The notes below the pieces were generated by a model. The model had not been told where the DNA came from. It ran no database searches and saw only the letters and a program-made list of their open reading frames with translations. A program made the translations under genes and the position numbers. 64,000 bases of DNA, from positions 9,284 to 73,283 of the forward strand of contig JABHDC010000106.1 of assembly GCA_018673255.1 (NCBI GenBank), written 5' to 3'. The DNA comes from Gemmatimonadota bacterium (GTDB taxonomy: Bacteria; Latescibacterota; UBA2968; UBA8231). This document shows positions 46,258-56,200 of this stretch, piece after piece; position 1 is the stretch's first letter; the number at the start of each line of letters is the position of its first letter.

Positions 46258-47294
46258 AGATTCTCCGTCTCATCCTGCCCGGTCTCGGTCTGCTGTTACT
46301 GGGGTATCTTGTGGGAACCCTCGGCCTGGGTGAGATCCTCGGGAATCTGACGGTGATGAAGTGGGCCTTCCCGCTCGTGCTCCTGCTGGCCACTGGCTGG
46401 CACGTGACCAACACGATCGCGTGGTCCTTCGCCTTTCCCTCCGGCGCCTTCCGTCCGCCACTGACGACACTGATCCGGGCGAAACTGGCTGGTGAGGCCG
46501 TCAATCAGCTGACCCCCCTGGCCAATCTCGGGGGCGAGCCCCTCAAGGCGTTCCTGTTGCGGCAGCAGTCCCCCACCTCCCGAGGGTTGGCCTCCGTCGT
46601 CATCAACAAGACGGCACAGGTCTTCACCGGACTCGCCTTCACCGCCATCGGGCTGTTGCTGGTCGTCCTCCACTGGGAATTGCCTCAGGCGCTGCCAGTG
46701 CCTGTTCAGGGCGGTCTGCTGCTCCTGTTCGCAATCGGCACCCTGCTTCTGTGGGCGATCGTGCGCAAGCAACGGCATATGTTCACATCCCTGCTCCGCT
46801 TCCTCAAGCGTTTTGGTCTGCGCCCGGAAGCCCTCGAGAGCCGGATGACCAAGGCGGGCCGAATCGATGAGAACATCTCCCGATTCTACTCCGAGTCGAA
46901 GGGGCGGTTCTGTCTCGTCATGCTCTTCCACGCATTCGGCTGGATGCTGGGCGCCTGCGAGACCTACGTCATCCTTCGCGCGCTGGGTGCGACCATCGAG
47001 TTTGACGTCGCATTCCTGATCACGTCCCTCACCCTGCTGATCAACAGCCTCTTCTTCTTCATGCCTTCCAACATCGGCGTCCTGGAGGGTGGACAGGTCT
47101 TCCTCTTCATCACCCTCGGCCTGAATCCGGCCATGGGACTGTCGCTGGGCATCATCAAGCGGATGCGGAAGATCTTCTGGATCGGTCTCGGCTGGCTCTT
47201 CCTGACGCAGCTGAGCCGCTCCCTGGGATCTCTCGGCAACTTCGTGGCGTCGGATGAGTCTGACATGCGTTTGGCAGTCAGGGATGCCGGATGA
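46254..47294 (+). CDS. UPF0104/LPG-synthase-TM family membrane protein, candidate lipid flippase
   Basis: This 346-aa protein has about eight hydrophobic segments. The family motif TLIRAKLAGEAVNQLTPLANLGGEPLKAFLL and the later FFMPSNIGVLEGGQVFLF are typical of the lysylphosphatidylglycerol-synthase membrane domain (also HpnL/AglD2-like). The soluble transferase domain of MprF is absent. Members are implicated in lipid or polyprenyl-lipid movement. It lies between the lipid headgroup transferase and TolC, which supports a role in flipping the new lipid across the inner membrane. That is inference. The start (GTGA) overlaps the previous stop. Confidence 0.85.
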   Translation: MKILRLILPGLGLLLLGYLVGTLGLGEILGNLTVMKWAFPLVLLLATGWHVTNTIAWSFAFPSGAFRPPLTTLIRAKLAGEAVNQLTPLANLGGEPLKAFLLRQQSPTSRGLASVVINKTAQVFTGLAFTAIGLLLVVLHWELPQALPVPVQGGLLLLFAIGTLLLWAIVRKQRHMFTSLLRFLKRFGLRPEALESRMTKAGRIDENISRFYSESKGRFCLVMLFHAFGWMLGACETYVILRALGATIEFDVAFLITSLTLLINSLFFFMPSNIGVLEGGQVFLFITLGLNPAMGLSLGIIKRMRKIFWIGLGWLFLTQLSRSLGSLGNFVASDESDMRLAVRDAG

Positions 47295-48685
47295 TCAGAC
47301 CTGTGACCAGACTGACATGTGAGCAGAGGATGAGGCGGTGGTGCAGATGCCTCATCGTCACCACCGGCCTCCTGTCCCTGCCAGGTGACAGTGTGGCTGA
47401 ATCGGCGAAGTACGACCTGCCCACTCTGATCCAACGGGCCCTGCAGCACAACGCGCGGATCATGGAAGGCCGTGCCGAAGTCGATGAGGCACGCGCCCAG
47501 CTGCGTGAAGCCACCAGCGCCTTCATCCTCCCCCGCCTGCGGCTGGAAAGTGTCAGCGGCCTGGTACCTGACGCGGAAGGTGATATCTACAACCCACCCA
47601 GCGACACCTCGGGGGTTCGTGCACTGGGTCCCTTCGCCCGCGCCGAACTCGAGTTCGTCCAGCCTCTCTACACCTTCGGCCTGCTGAGCAATCTTCGCCG
47701 CGCCGCCCGCGCCGGTGTCGACCTTGAGCGCGCCTATCTGGCTGGCGATGAAGTCGCGGTGACCCACGAAGTAAAGGAACTCTACTTCGGTCTCCTCCTG
47801 GTTCAGGATCTGAGCGCCCTGGCGCGGCGTCTCAGAGAAGAACTCGCCCAATGGGAGGATGAAGTGACCCTGGACAACCCCGACATCCCGCTGTCGGCGC
47901 CCTACAAGCTGGAGTTGGCCCTGCTGGAACTGGACCATCGTTCCCAAGAGCTGGATGACGCATTGCGTCTGGCTCACGGCGCGCTGGCGTATCAGGTAGG
48001 TTTGCCGCAGGACGAGCACATTACGCTCGAAGAGGATGTACTGCGCCCGACCAGCGTCGTATTGCCGCCGGTGGAACAGTTGTATTCTCGAGCCCTGCGT
48101 CAACGACCGGAGTGGCGCCAGTTGCAGGCCGGATTGGCCGCACGCCACGCCCAGGAACGTGCCGCACGCAGTGCCTACTACCCGCAGATCTTCGTGGCCG
48201 GTGGTATACGCTACGCCATCGCACCGGGTCGGACGGATCAGCACAATCCGTTCGTAAAGGATGAGTTCAATCTGTTCAATGGCGGGCTCTTTCTCGGCAT
48301 CCGACAGTCTTTCGAATGGGGATTGCTGGGGGCCGATCTTGACAAGGCACGGGCAAAACGGCGCCAGCTCGAGGCTGTAGAGACCACCGCCGCACAAGGC
48401 ATTCGGGTCGAAGTGCGTCAGGCATACGATGCCTTCGCACTGACGCAGTCCTCCCTTGTCAGGACCCGTAAAGCACGTAATCTGACGCGTGAGTGGATTC
48501 AGCTGGCACAGGATGAATACGACCTGGATCCCGGTTCCGTGAAGGAGCTGATCAGTGCTTTCGAGGCCCTGGCAGGCTCTGAGGAGGCCTACTACCGGGC
48601 GATGTACGAGGCCAATCTGTCTCTGGCTGACCTGGAGCGAACGATCGGTGGTGGCCCTCTCACCGAGACGGCAGCTACCCCATGA
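47291..48685 (+). CDS. TolC-family outer membrane efflux protein
   Basis: This 464-aa protein has a signal sequence (RCLIVTTGLLSLPGDSVAES), then two copies of the long helical hairpin plus beta-strand repeat seen in TolC. Repeat starts are YDLPTLIQRALQHNARIMEGRAEV and LPPVEQLYSRALRQRPEWRQL. Beta strands such as FILPRLRLESVSGLV and YYPQIFVAGGIRYAI face the outer membrane. Its start overlaps the upstream gene (ATGA) and its stop overlaps the downstream one. Placement in a lipid operon with RND and MlaC genes suggests it is the outer-membrane exit of that system. Confidence 0.88.
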   Translation: MIRPVTRLTCEQRMRRWCRCLIVTTGLLSLPGDSVAESAKYDLPTLIQRALQHNARIMEGRAEVDEARAQLREATSAFILPRLRLESVSGLVPDAEGDIYNPPSDTSGVRALGPFARAELEFVQPLYTFGLLSNLRRAARAGVDLERAYLAGDEVAVTHEVKELYFGLLLVQDLSALARRLREELAQWEDEVTLDNPDIPLSAPYKLELALLELDHRSQELDDALRLAHGALAYQVGLPQDEHITLEEDVLRPTSVVLPPVEQLYSRALRQRPEWRQLQAGLAARHAQERAARSAYYPQIFVAGGIRYAIAPGRTDQHNPFVKDEFNLFNGGLFLGIRQSFEWGLLGADLDKARAKRRQLEAVETTAAQGIRVEVRQAYDAFALTQSSLVRTRKARNLTREWIQLAQDEYDLDPGSVKELISAFEALAGSEEAYYRAMYEANLSLADLERTIGGGPLTETAATP

Positions 48686-50031
48686 GGTTGAGTTCTGACA
48701 TCACTCGTCGGCGCCTTTCCAACTGTGGCTCTGCTCGGGCTTCAGCCCTCGTTCTGGCCTGCGTGTTCCTTCTGGCCGGAACGACGCCAGCTCTGGCCGC
48801 TCGAGCCGAGGGGCACACCTGGTTTGTGGGTCAACTCGAACACGCCAATCGAGCCCGGAGCCAGGTACACCCAAACAGCCTGGCCGCCGATCTGGTCGAC
48901 CGTCTCTGCGATATCAGTGATTTCACTGACCGTGCCTATGGCGACTACCTCGAACGATCTCTCGAGGACTACGAACAGTTCCTGCCACCTGAGAAACTGG
49001 CGCATCTTATCCAACGCCATCGGGAGCGCCTGCACGAGACCGTCAGAGCTCGTCTGGTCCGCGATCTGTCCACCTGGATCGTCGTATCCGGCGAGGACGA
49101 TTTCCAACTGATCGAAGCAAGCTTCGACGGCGAGCACGGCAAGGTCACCGTCGCCAGCACAGACCACCGAATGGTCTTGCACCTGCGGCGGCGCGATGGC
49201 AACTGGCGTGTTGTGGATGCGAGCGAAGATCACCGCACCCTGACCGAGCACTTCCAGAGCCTGGTCAGCGATATCCTTGACCGGGACTATTCGTTCGCCG
49301 TGCTGCAGGCACGCCTGCAGGGCCGCGAGGATATCGTGATCGAGGATTTCGCCCAGGCGACACCCGGCACGCTGCCCGAAGGCTGGGGATGGCGCCAGAA
49401 GCGTGATGATCGCAAGGCCAAGCTCTACCGGGTGCGCGAGACCGCCAACAAGCGCTATCTGGCCGCACAGGATACGGGTGCTTCAGTGATCCTGCTGAAA
49501 TGGTCGCACTGGAATCCGCGCACCTATCCGATCATGACCTGGTGCTGGCGTGCAGATGTCTTGCCCCCCGGTGGCGACGAACGTTTCACACATACCAATG
49601 ACAGCGCCGCCGGCATCTACGTCATCTACAGCCAGAACTGGCTGGGACTTCCCCGGCAGATCAAGTACGTCTGGAGCACAACCCTACCCGAGGGCACCGT
49701 CGACCGTCGAGACATGATTGCACGCCCGTATTTCTTCGTCCTCGAGAGCGGCGAAGCACGTGCCGGTGAGTGGGTCTTCGAGATGACAGACGTCGAGGCA
49801 AACTACCAAAGGGTTTTCGGCTCGAGGCCGAAGGATCGCACACTCGGCATCGGTCTTCTGACGGACGCCAACTCGACCGATTCCTATGCTGAAGCTTATT
49901 ACGCCGACATCCGAGTCTGGTCCCGTGAAGCACGCGATGAGGGGCGGATCGCCGACTACTGCGGCGATCTGCGGGAACCCGCCAACGGGGATGACGGTCA
50001 TAGCCGCATCACAACTGCGGGAGAAGAATAG
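48682..50031 (+). CDS. MlaC-like domain fused to DUF3047 domain, secreted
   Basis: This is a 449-aa protein. The signal peptide (SALVLACVFLLAGTTPALA) precedes an MlaC/Ttg2D-like domain (about 45-215) with LCDISDFTDRAYGDYLE, FLPPEKLAHLI and NWRVVDASEDHRTLTEHFQ. A DUF3047 domain follows (about 220-430), with VIEDFAQATPGTLPEGWGWR, YPIMTWCWRADVLPPGGDER, GIYVIYSQNWL, IKYVWSTTLPEGT, ESGEARAGEWVFEMTDVEANY and LGIGLLTDANSTDSYAEAYY. MlaC carries phospholipids across the periplasm. DUF3047 has a jelly-roll look and no assigned function. The fusion suggests that DUF3047 contacts the same lipid or the acceptor. It is followed immediately by a second, single-domain MlaC. Confidence 0.8.
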   Translation: MRLSSDITRRRLSNCGSARASALVLACVFLLAGTTPALAARAEGHTWFVGQLEHANRARSQVHPNSLAADLVDRLCDISDFTDRAYGDYLERSLEDYEQFLPPEKLAHLIQRHRERLHETVRARLVRDLSTWIVVSGEDDFQLIEASFDGEHGKVTVASTDHRMVLHLRRRDGNWRVVDASEDHRTLTEHFQSLVSDILDRDYSFAVLQARLQGREDIVIEDFAQATPGTLPEGWGWRQKRDDRKAKLYRVRETANKRYLAAQDTGASVILLKWSHWNPRTYPIMTWCWRADVLPPGGDERFTHTNDSAAGIYVIYSQNWLGLPRQIKYVWSTTLPEGTVDRRDMIARPYFFVLESGEARAGEWVFEMTDVEANYQRVFGSRPKDRTLGIGLLTDANSTDSYAEAYYADIRVWSREARDEGRIADYCGDLREPANGDDGHSRITTAGEE

Positions 50032-50658
50032 ATGAAAAATGTGATGGTGTACCTCGCCCTCGTGGCGTGTTGTCTTGTGAGTACCGCACGGGTGGGCGCC
50101 AGTGAGCGACCGGCGCCCACAGCATTCCTGCGTGACCTGGACACGAAAGTCCAAGCCATCGTCCGGGCTGAGGGAGGCGACAGTCTCTCGACTCAAGAGA
50201 ATGCCCACGTGCGCAGTCTGATCAATCAAGCCTTCGATTTCCAGGAACTGAGCCGCCTGTCCCTTGGCAAGCACTGGAGTGGACGCACGGCCGAAGAGCA
50301 GACCGAATTCGTCGCAATCTATCAGGGCATTATCGAACGGCGAAACTTCGATATCTTCGTCGAGTATTACCGGCAGGGCGACATCAGTTATGTGCAGGAG
50401 GCGATCGATGATTCCGGTCGTGCCCGTGTGGAGGCCCAGGTCCCCATGAAGCGAGAGACGAAACAGATCGTCTACGCACTGCACTCCCCCGAAGCCGGTG
50501 AGCAGTGGCGCATCTACGATCTGTCGATTGATGGTGCCAGCACCGTCGATGGCAATCGGCGCACATACGGGCGTTACATCACCCGGCACTCTTTCGACAA
50601 GCTGATGGAACGGCTGCGGGCACAACTGTCGCAGCTGCAAGACAGCGATTCCCAGTAG
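50032..50658 (+). CDS. MlaC/Ttg2D (HpnM-like) periplasmic lipid carrier
   Basis: This 208-aa protein has a signal peptide (MVYLALVACCLVSTARVGAS) and one MlaC domain: QAFDFQELSRLSLGKHWSGRTAEEQTEFVAIYQGII, FDIFVEYYRQGDISYVQEA, VEAQVPMKRETKQIVYAL and EQWRIYDLSIDGASTVDGNRRTYGRYI. The LGKHW segment is a family hallmark. Members carry phospholipids or hopanoids between membranes. It starts directly after the fusion gene and is followed by the RND gene, the same pairing as HpnM-HpnN in hopanoid operons. Confidence 0.88.
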   Translation: MKNVMVYLALVACCLVSTARVGASERPAPTAFLRDLDTKVQAIVRAEGGDSLSTQENAHVRSLINQAFDFQELSRLSLGKHWSGRTAEEQTEFVAIYQGIIERRNFDIFVEYYRQGDISYVQEAIDDSGRARVEAQVPMKRETKQIVYALHSPEAGEQWRIYDLSIDGASTVDGNRRTYGRYITRHSFDKLMERLRAQLSQLQDSDSQ

Positions 50659-50678
50659 CCATCCAGACAGGCACCCAC

Positions 50679-53057
50679 ATGCGCAAGTACGAACGAATCG
50701 TCCACTACGTCTATCACCATCACATCAGCATCATTCTGGTGTCACTGGTGCTGTCGATCGTGGCCGGCTCCTTCGCCGCGCAACTGAAGATCAAGGCAGA
50801 TTCGGCGAATCTGCTCCCTGACGATTACATCAGCGTCAGTGAGCTGAATCGCATCAAGGAGCGTGTCGGTGGCATCGGCCCGCTGATGGTGATCGTCAAC
50901 GGCGATGATCTGGCAGCCTGTGTCGACTTCATGCACGCCCTGGCGGACTCACTCGAGGGCAGTTCGCTCATCAGTTCCGTCATCCGGGGTCGCTCGGCGG
51001 AAGTAGAATTCCTGAGCCAGAATCGACTCCTCTACATGGATCTTGAGGACCTGAGTGACCTGCATGGTCGCGTCGCCGACAAGATCGAACTCGAGACGCT
51101 GAAGAAGAATCCCTTCTACATGGGGTTCGAGGAAGAAGAGGAAGACCCTCTCGACGTCAGTGACATCGAGGCGAAGTACGAACACTACGAACTCACGGGC
51201 TACGAACGTGACTACTACCTGACGGAAGAGGGCAATGGCGTCATCCTGCGCCTGTATCCCACGGGTGTCATTACAGACGTCAAGTTCACCAAGAAATTGC
51301 TGGGTCACCTCGACCGCGTCATCGCCGACCTGGACGCCAAGCGATATCACCCGAGTCTCGAGGTCAATTACAAGGGCAGCTTCAAGAACGCATCGACGCA
51401 ATACACCGTCGTCCTCCAGGATCTGAAGTCCTCGGCACTCTACGCCTTCCTTGGTGTCATCGTCCTCATCAGCCTCTATTTCCGGCGTCTGCTGTCGCCC
51501 TTGTTCATCGTCTTTCCGCTGCTGATGAGCCTGTCGTGGACATTCGGCGTCACCTATCTGGTCATCGGCAACCTGAACCAGATCACCGTCTGCCTCTTTG
51601 CGATCCTCTTCGGACTGGGGATCGACTTCGGTATCCACATCTTTGCACGATATCGGGAAGCGCGTCGCCGCGGCGTGGATATCGAACTGGCGTTGGTGGA
51701 GACCGTCTGTCATACGGGCAGTGCGCTGACAACCACAGCCGTCACGACTGCTGTCGCCTTCTATTCTCTCTTGTTCTCAGACTTCAAGGGATTCAGCGAG
51801 TTTGGTTTCATCGTCGGCACGGGCATCATGTTCTCCCTGGTGGCCATGGTCGTGGTCTGCCCTGCCTTCATCGTCCTGGCGGAGCGCTTGTCACTCATCC
51901 GCCTGCAGCAGGCCAGTGTCCCCGAACATCTGATCCGGCGTGGACGGTATCCGGTCCCCCACCTGACAGTTCTGCTGGCTGTGGTGATCACCGCCTTCTC
52001 CGTCTACCACATCAGCGATCTAAGCTTCGAATACGACTTCAAGAAGCTGAAGCCAAAGGTCGAGGAGACGGGCACACAGGCATCTCTGCCCGACAAGTTG
52101 AAGGAGACCCGCTCGCCGGCGATCGTCCTCACGGAGAATCGCGAAGAGGCCATGGCCGTGGTTGCCGAGGTCGAACGAATCCGCGCCGAACGCGGTGACA
52201 GTTCCACCGTATTGTCCGTGCAATCCGTGTATTCCTTCCTGCCCAAGGACCAGGACGAGAAACTGATCCTGGTCGCGGATCTTCGTCGCATGATCGATGC
52301 CAACATCGACTTGCTCGACGATCAGGACAGGACGCGCGTCGATTCGCTGCGGCGTTACCTGGATGTGAAGGAGTTGTCACTCACCGATCTACCGACGGAT
52401 ATGACCAAGAGTTTCTCGAGCAAGGATGGCGCGATCCTGAACTTCGTGCAGATCAATGCGTCCGTCCCGCTGCGTGACGGACGCAACTCGATCGCCTTCG
52501 CTCGTGAAGTGAAGATCATCGAGACCGATCTGGGCACCTTCTACGCCTCGAGCCCGCACATCATCTTTGCTGAGATGCTCGAATTGATGCTCGATGACGC
52601 CGTGATCGCCGTCATCGTCACTCTGCTGGTCGTGAGTATTGTGCTGATCATCGACCTGGGCAGCTTCCTGAGTGCGGCCATGGTCCTGACGCCCTTGCTC
52701 ACAGCCCTGGCCTGGGTGACCGGGTTCATGTATCTGTTCGACTTCCGCATCAACATCTACAACATGGTCGCCTTCCCAACCATCATCGGTATGGGCATCG
52801 ACAATGCGGTGCATGTCTTCCACCGCTATCGTGAAGCAGGACCCGGCTCACTGCGCCTTGTCCTGCGCACGACAGGAACGGCCTTGATGGCGACGACCCT
52901 GACGACGATGGTGGGTTTCGCCGGCCTGGTTCCGGCCCATCATCCAGCGCTGTATTGGATTGGTGCGGTCTCGCTGCTGGGGTTGGGTTGTGCATTCATT
53001 TCAGCCGTCACGATCCTGCCAGCACTCCTCCAGTTGCGCGAGGGGCGCTCGAACTGA
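50679..53057 (+). CDS. RND-superfamily (MMPL/HpnN-like) exporter
   Basis: This is a 792-aa protein with twelve predicted hydrophobic segments in two similar halves. Each half has one helix, a large periplasmic domain and a five-helix bundle. The duplicated helix-4 motif reads FGLGIDFGIHIFARYREA in the first half and GMGIDNAVHVFHRYREA in the second, with the proton-relay Asp. The size and MMPL-type layout fit HpnN, which moves hopanoids to the outer membrane, rather than AcrB (over 1000 aa). It is the last gene of the 44.1-53.1 kb operon. It presumably drives export of the lipid made by the upstream enzymes through MlaC and TolC. No membrane fusion protein is encoded here. Confidence 0.88.
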   Translation: MRKYERIVHYVYHHHISIILVSLVLSIVAGSFAAQLKIKADSANLLPDDYISVSELNRIKERVGGIGPLMVIVNGDDLAACVDFMHALADSLEGSSLISSVIRGRSAEVEFLSQNRLLYMDLEDLSDLHGRVADKIELETLKKNPFYMGFEEEEEDPLDVSDIEAKYEHYELTGYERDYYLTEEGNGVILRLYPTGVITDVKFTKKLLGHLDRVIADLDAKRYHPSLEVNYKGSFKNASTQYTVVLQDLKSSALYAFLGVIVLISLYFRRLLSPLFIVFPLLMSLSWTFGVTYLVIGNLNQITVCLFAILFGLGIDFGIHIFARYREARRRGVDIELALVETVCHTGSALTTTAVTTAVAFYSLLFSDFKGFSEFGFIVGTGIMFSLVAMVVVCPAFIVLAERLSLIRLQQASVPEHLIRRGRYPVPHLTVLLAVVITAFSVYHISDLSFEYDFKKLKPKVEETGTQASLPDKLKETRSPAIVLTENREEAMAVVAEVERIRAERGDSSTVLSVQSVYSFLPKDQDEKLILVADLRRMIDANIDLLDDQDRTRVDSLRRYLDVKELSLTDLPTDMTKSFSSKDGAILNFVQINASVPLRDGRNSIAFAREVKIIETDLGTFYASSPHIIFAEMLELMLDDAVIAVIVTLLVVSIVLIIDLGSFLSAAMVLTPLLTALAWVTGFMYLFDFRINIYNMVAFPTIIGMGIDNAVHVFHRYREAGPGSLRLVLRTTGTALMATTLTTMVGFAGLVPAHHPALYWIGAVSLLGLGCAFISAVTILPALLQLREGRSN

Positions 53058-53084
53058 GGCTTCCCGGGGCATTCTCGCGGATCT

Positions 53085-53124
53085 AAAAAAAAGAATGGCC
53101 CGTCGTTGCCGACGGGCCATTCTT
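53085..53124 (-). terminator. Terminator of tRNA-Gly (minus), possibly bidirectional
   Basis: A 15-bp perfect stem (arms 53091-53105 and 53110-53124, containing GGCCCGTCG and CGACGGGCC) with loop TTGC. On the minus strand the stem is followed by a run of eight T. On the plus strand the ATTCTT end of the stem could also stop the RND operon transcript. Confidence 0.93.
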
Positions 53125-53128
53125 CATA

Positions 53129-53204
53129 TGGAGCGGGAGACGAGACTCGAACTCGCGACAACCACGTTGGCAACGTGGGGCTCTACCAACTGAGCTACTC
53201 CCGC
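53129..53204 (-). tRNA. tRNA-Gly (GCC)
   Basis: Read on the minus strand: acceptor stem GCGGGAG pairs with CTCCCGC; D-loop AGCTCAGTTGGTAGAGC; anticodon arm CCACG-TTGCCAA-CGTGG with anticodon GCC; T-arm GCGAGTTCGAGTCTCGT; discriminator T, and CCA is encoded (53131-53129). It is 76 nt including CCA. It sits between the convergent-facing end of the RND operon and the ASPIC lipoprotein gene. Confidence 0.97.
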
Positions 53205-53228
53205 TCAAAGCAGAAAAGGAATATAGAG

Positions 53229-56200
53229 GTGACCAAAAAAAGCGTCAAGATGGCTCTGCTCTTCTGCGGGACTCTCTGGTTGTCGTCAGCGGCATGCTCG
53301 CCCCCATCCGACTCCGGTCTGTCACCGGCGCAGCAGCGAGCCCGCTGGCACAGCAGCCAGGGTGTTGTCTACATGGACCAGCACAATTATACGCGGGGCC
53401 GAACAGAATTTGAGCAGGCTCTGGGGCTGGATCCCGACTACGCCACGGCGCACGCCAACCTCGGCATCGCCTTCTACAGCCTGGGGAAATACGATAGTGC
53501 CCGGGCTGAACTGGTCGCCTGTTTGGGTCTGGACCCGGAGCATCTGCACGCCAACTACACCCTGGGCCTGATCGACCACGCGCAGGGCGGCAACTACGAG
53601 CACGCCTTCGCCGCCTTCACCAAGGTGGCCCAGGCTGATGCCGACGATCCACTGGTCCAGTATTACCTCGGACGGACGTTGTCCAAGCTCAACCGGGCAG
53701 ACGAGGCCCTGGCAGCGTATGGACGGGCGATCGCCATGGACCCCAACAATCTCTCCGCTCACTATGCACGGGCCCATGAACTTCGTCAGTTGCGTCGGGA
53801 CGAAGACTGGCGCGATGCCCTGGCGGTTTTCGACCGACTCTCACAGGCTGGATTCGAGGGTGTCAGCACGACCTACCAGGGACAGGGCAAGTACGCCGAG
53901 GCGCTGGCTGAGGGGAGCTACTCAGAACGCCCGGATGATCGAGCCGGTCCCGTCCTCTTCGACGCTCCGATCCTGATCGCGGGCGCAGCCTCTGTTCATG
54001 CCAGCCTCGACGGCGACGCGGATGGCACACCGGACCTGCTCGGTATCGATCACGACGGCACGATCCAGCTGTATCGATCTGCTTCAGATCGCTGGCAACC
54101 CAGCACCGATTGGCATCTGCCGACCACCCCTGGCCTGCAGGCGCTTCTGGTAGGTGACGTTGATGATGATGGCGATATCGATCTGATGGCATCCGCCTCC
54201 ACGACCCAGCTTCTGCGTCAGCACGATGGCCGCTTCACACCGGAAATCCTGGCCATCGAGGGTGTCGTCAGGGCCTTTGGCGATGTCGATCATGATGGTG
54301 ACATCGACGTGGTGAGTCTCAGCGACCGGATGCATCTGTCTGCCGGCGACGGCACGGGCGATTTCGTCGACATCACCGAATCTGCACTGAACACAGGTCT
54401 GGAATCGCCGACGAGCGCCATATTCACCGATAGTGACAATGATCGCGATGTGGATATCCTGGCCGGTGGCCGGCGAATCGCGCTGTATGCCAACAACCGG
54501 GATGGCACGCTCACCGATGTCGCCGGTCTTCGACAGTTGACGGCCAACCAGACACCGAACCAGACACGTGATCTCGTCGTCGCCGACATCCAGGCTGATG
54601 GGTATCTGGATATCGTGCAGGTCACAGCAACTGGGCTATATGTCTTGACGAATGAGGCCGGCAGCACCTTCACACAATCAGCTCAGATCGCAACGGGTGC
54701 CATCCAGACAGCGAGAGCGGCAGATCTCGACAATGATGGCGATCTGGATCTGGTCCTGGCGGGCCCTGACGGGGTACAGCTGGCTCTGGCCGTGGACGGG
54801 GGCCTTGTGCTGCAGACTGAGCCGATCAGCTCTGACGGGGCCTCAAGGGTCCTGGTGGAAGACCTGGATGCCGACGGCCGGGTCGATCTCGTGGCCAATG
54901 GGTCAGTCCACCTGAATCGCACCCAGGATGCGGGCCACTGGGTACGAATCCAACTGGCCGGCCTCAACAGCGTGCCGGACGGATACGGCGCCAAGGTCGA
55001 GGTGCGCACCCGAACGAGCCAGCAGAAGCGGGAAGTGCGCGGCGGCAGCGGCGACAGCAGCACCCTGCATATCGGACTTGGTGCCGCGGATTCAGTTGAA
55101 TTCGTTCGGATCCTGTGGCCCAGCGGCGTCCGCCAGACGGAACTGGCCACAGGGGGTGGCCAGACACTGGCCTTCGAGGAACTGAATCGGAAAGGGACAT
55201 CCTGCCCGATTCTGTATGCCTGGGATGGTGAAAAATACCGCTTCGTCTCCGACTTCCTCGGGGGCGCCATCATCGGTTACCTGACCGATCCGGGGCAGTA
55301 TTACACCCCCGATACAGACGAATTCCTGAAGATCGGGCACCTGGCCCCAAAGCACGGTCGCTACGAATTTCAGGTCGCCAATCAGCTCGAAGAGATCCTC
55401 TATCTCGATGCAGCCCGCCTGGTCGCCGTCGACCATCCCGCGGGGACGAGTCTGTATCCGAATGAGCGTCTGCTATCAGCCCCTCCCTACCCTGAGGCGC
55501 AGCCCTTGGCACTGACCGATCTGCGGCCGGCTCACCGGGTCCGGGATGATGTCGGACGCGATGTGACCGAATCTCTGGCCACCATCGATGATGTGTGGTA
55601 TGCGGACTTCGGGCACCGCCCGATCCATGGTTATGCCGAGGAATACCAACTCGTGCTCGAACTGGGTGATCTCACAGGCTGGGAACGCCCGGTCCTGGTC
55701 GCGCACGGGTGGGTCGACTACGCACACTCCACCAGCAACTGGGCTGCGGCCCAGCGGCAACTGTCGCTGTCACCACCTCGTCTGGAGATCGCCGATCCGG
55801 CCGGGCACTGGCGACTGGTGACCGCCGATATGGGCACGCCTGCCGGCCTGCCGAAAGACATGGTCTACGACCTGTCTGATGCGATCGGTGATGAGGCTGG
55901 GGACGTTCGCCTGCGCATCACCACGTCGATGGCCATCTACTGGGACCAGTTTATGGTGGGACAGGCCATCGGTTCGACACGCACGCAGGAGGAACGCTTC
56001 ACTGGCAGCGATCTGCATTGGCGGGGGTATCCGGAGCATACACCCATTCACGGCACGTTTGCCTTCCGCTACGACTACGATCGCCTGCAGACAGAAGCCC
56101 CCTGGGGGACCCACGCCGGTGCCTTCACACGATTCGGCAACGTCGACGAGTTGGTCGATCGTGTCGACGATCGCTTCGTCATCATGTTCCACGGTGATGA

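Noticed and set aside
46964..48397. A 477-codon open frame on the minus strand opposite the UPF0104 and tolC genes
   Set aside because: It spans two well-supported overlapping genes on the plus strand and has no recognisable domain.
49684..50640. A 318-codon minus-strand open frame opposite the MlaC genes
   Set aside because: It is antisense to MlaC and DUF3047 coding sequence and has no domain or ribosome-binding site.
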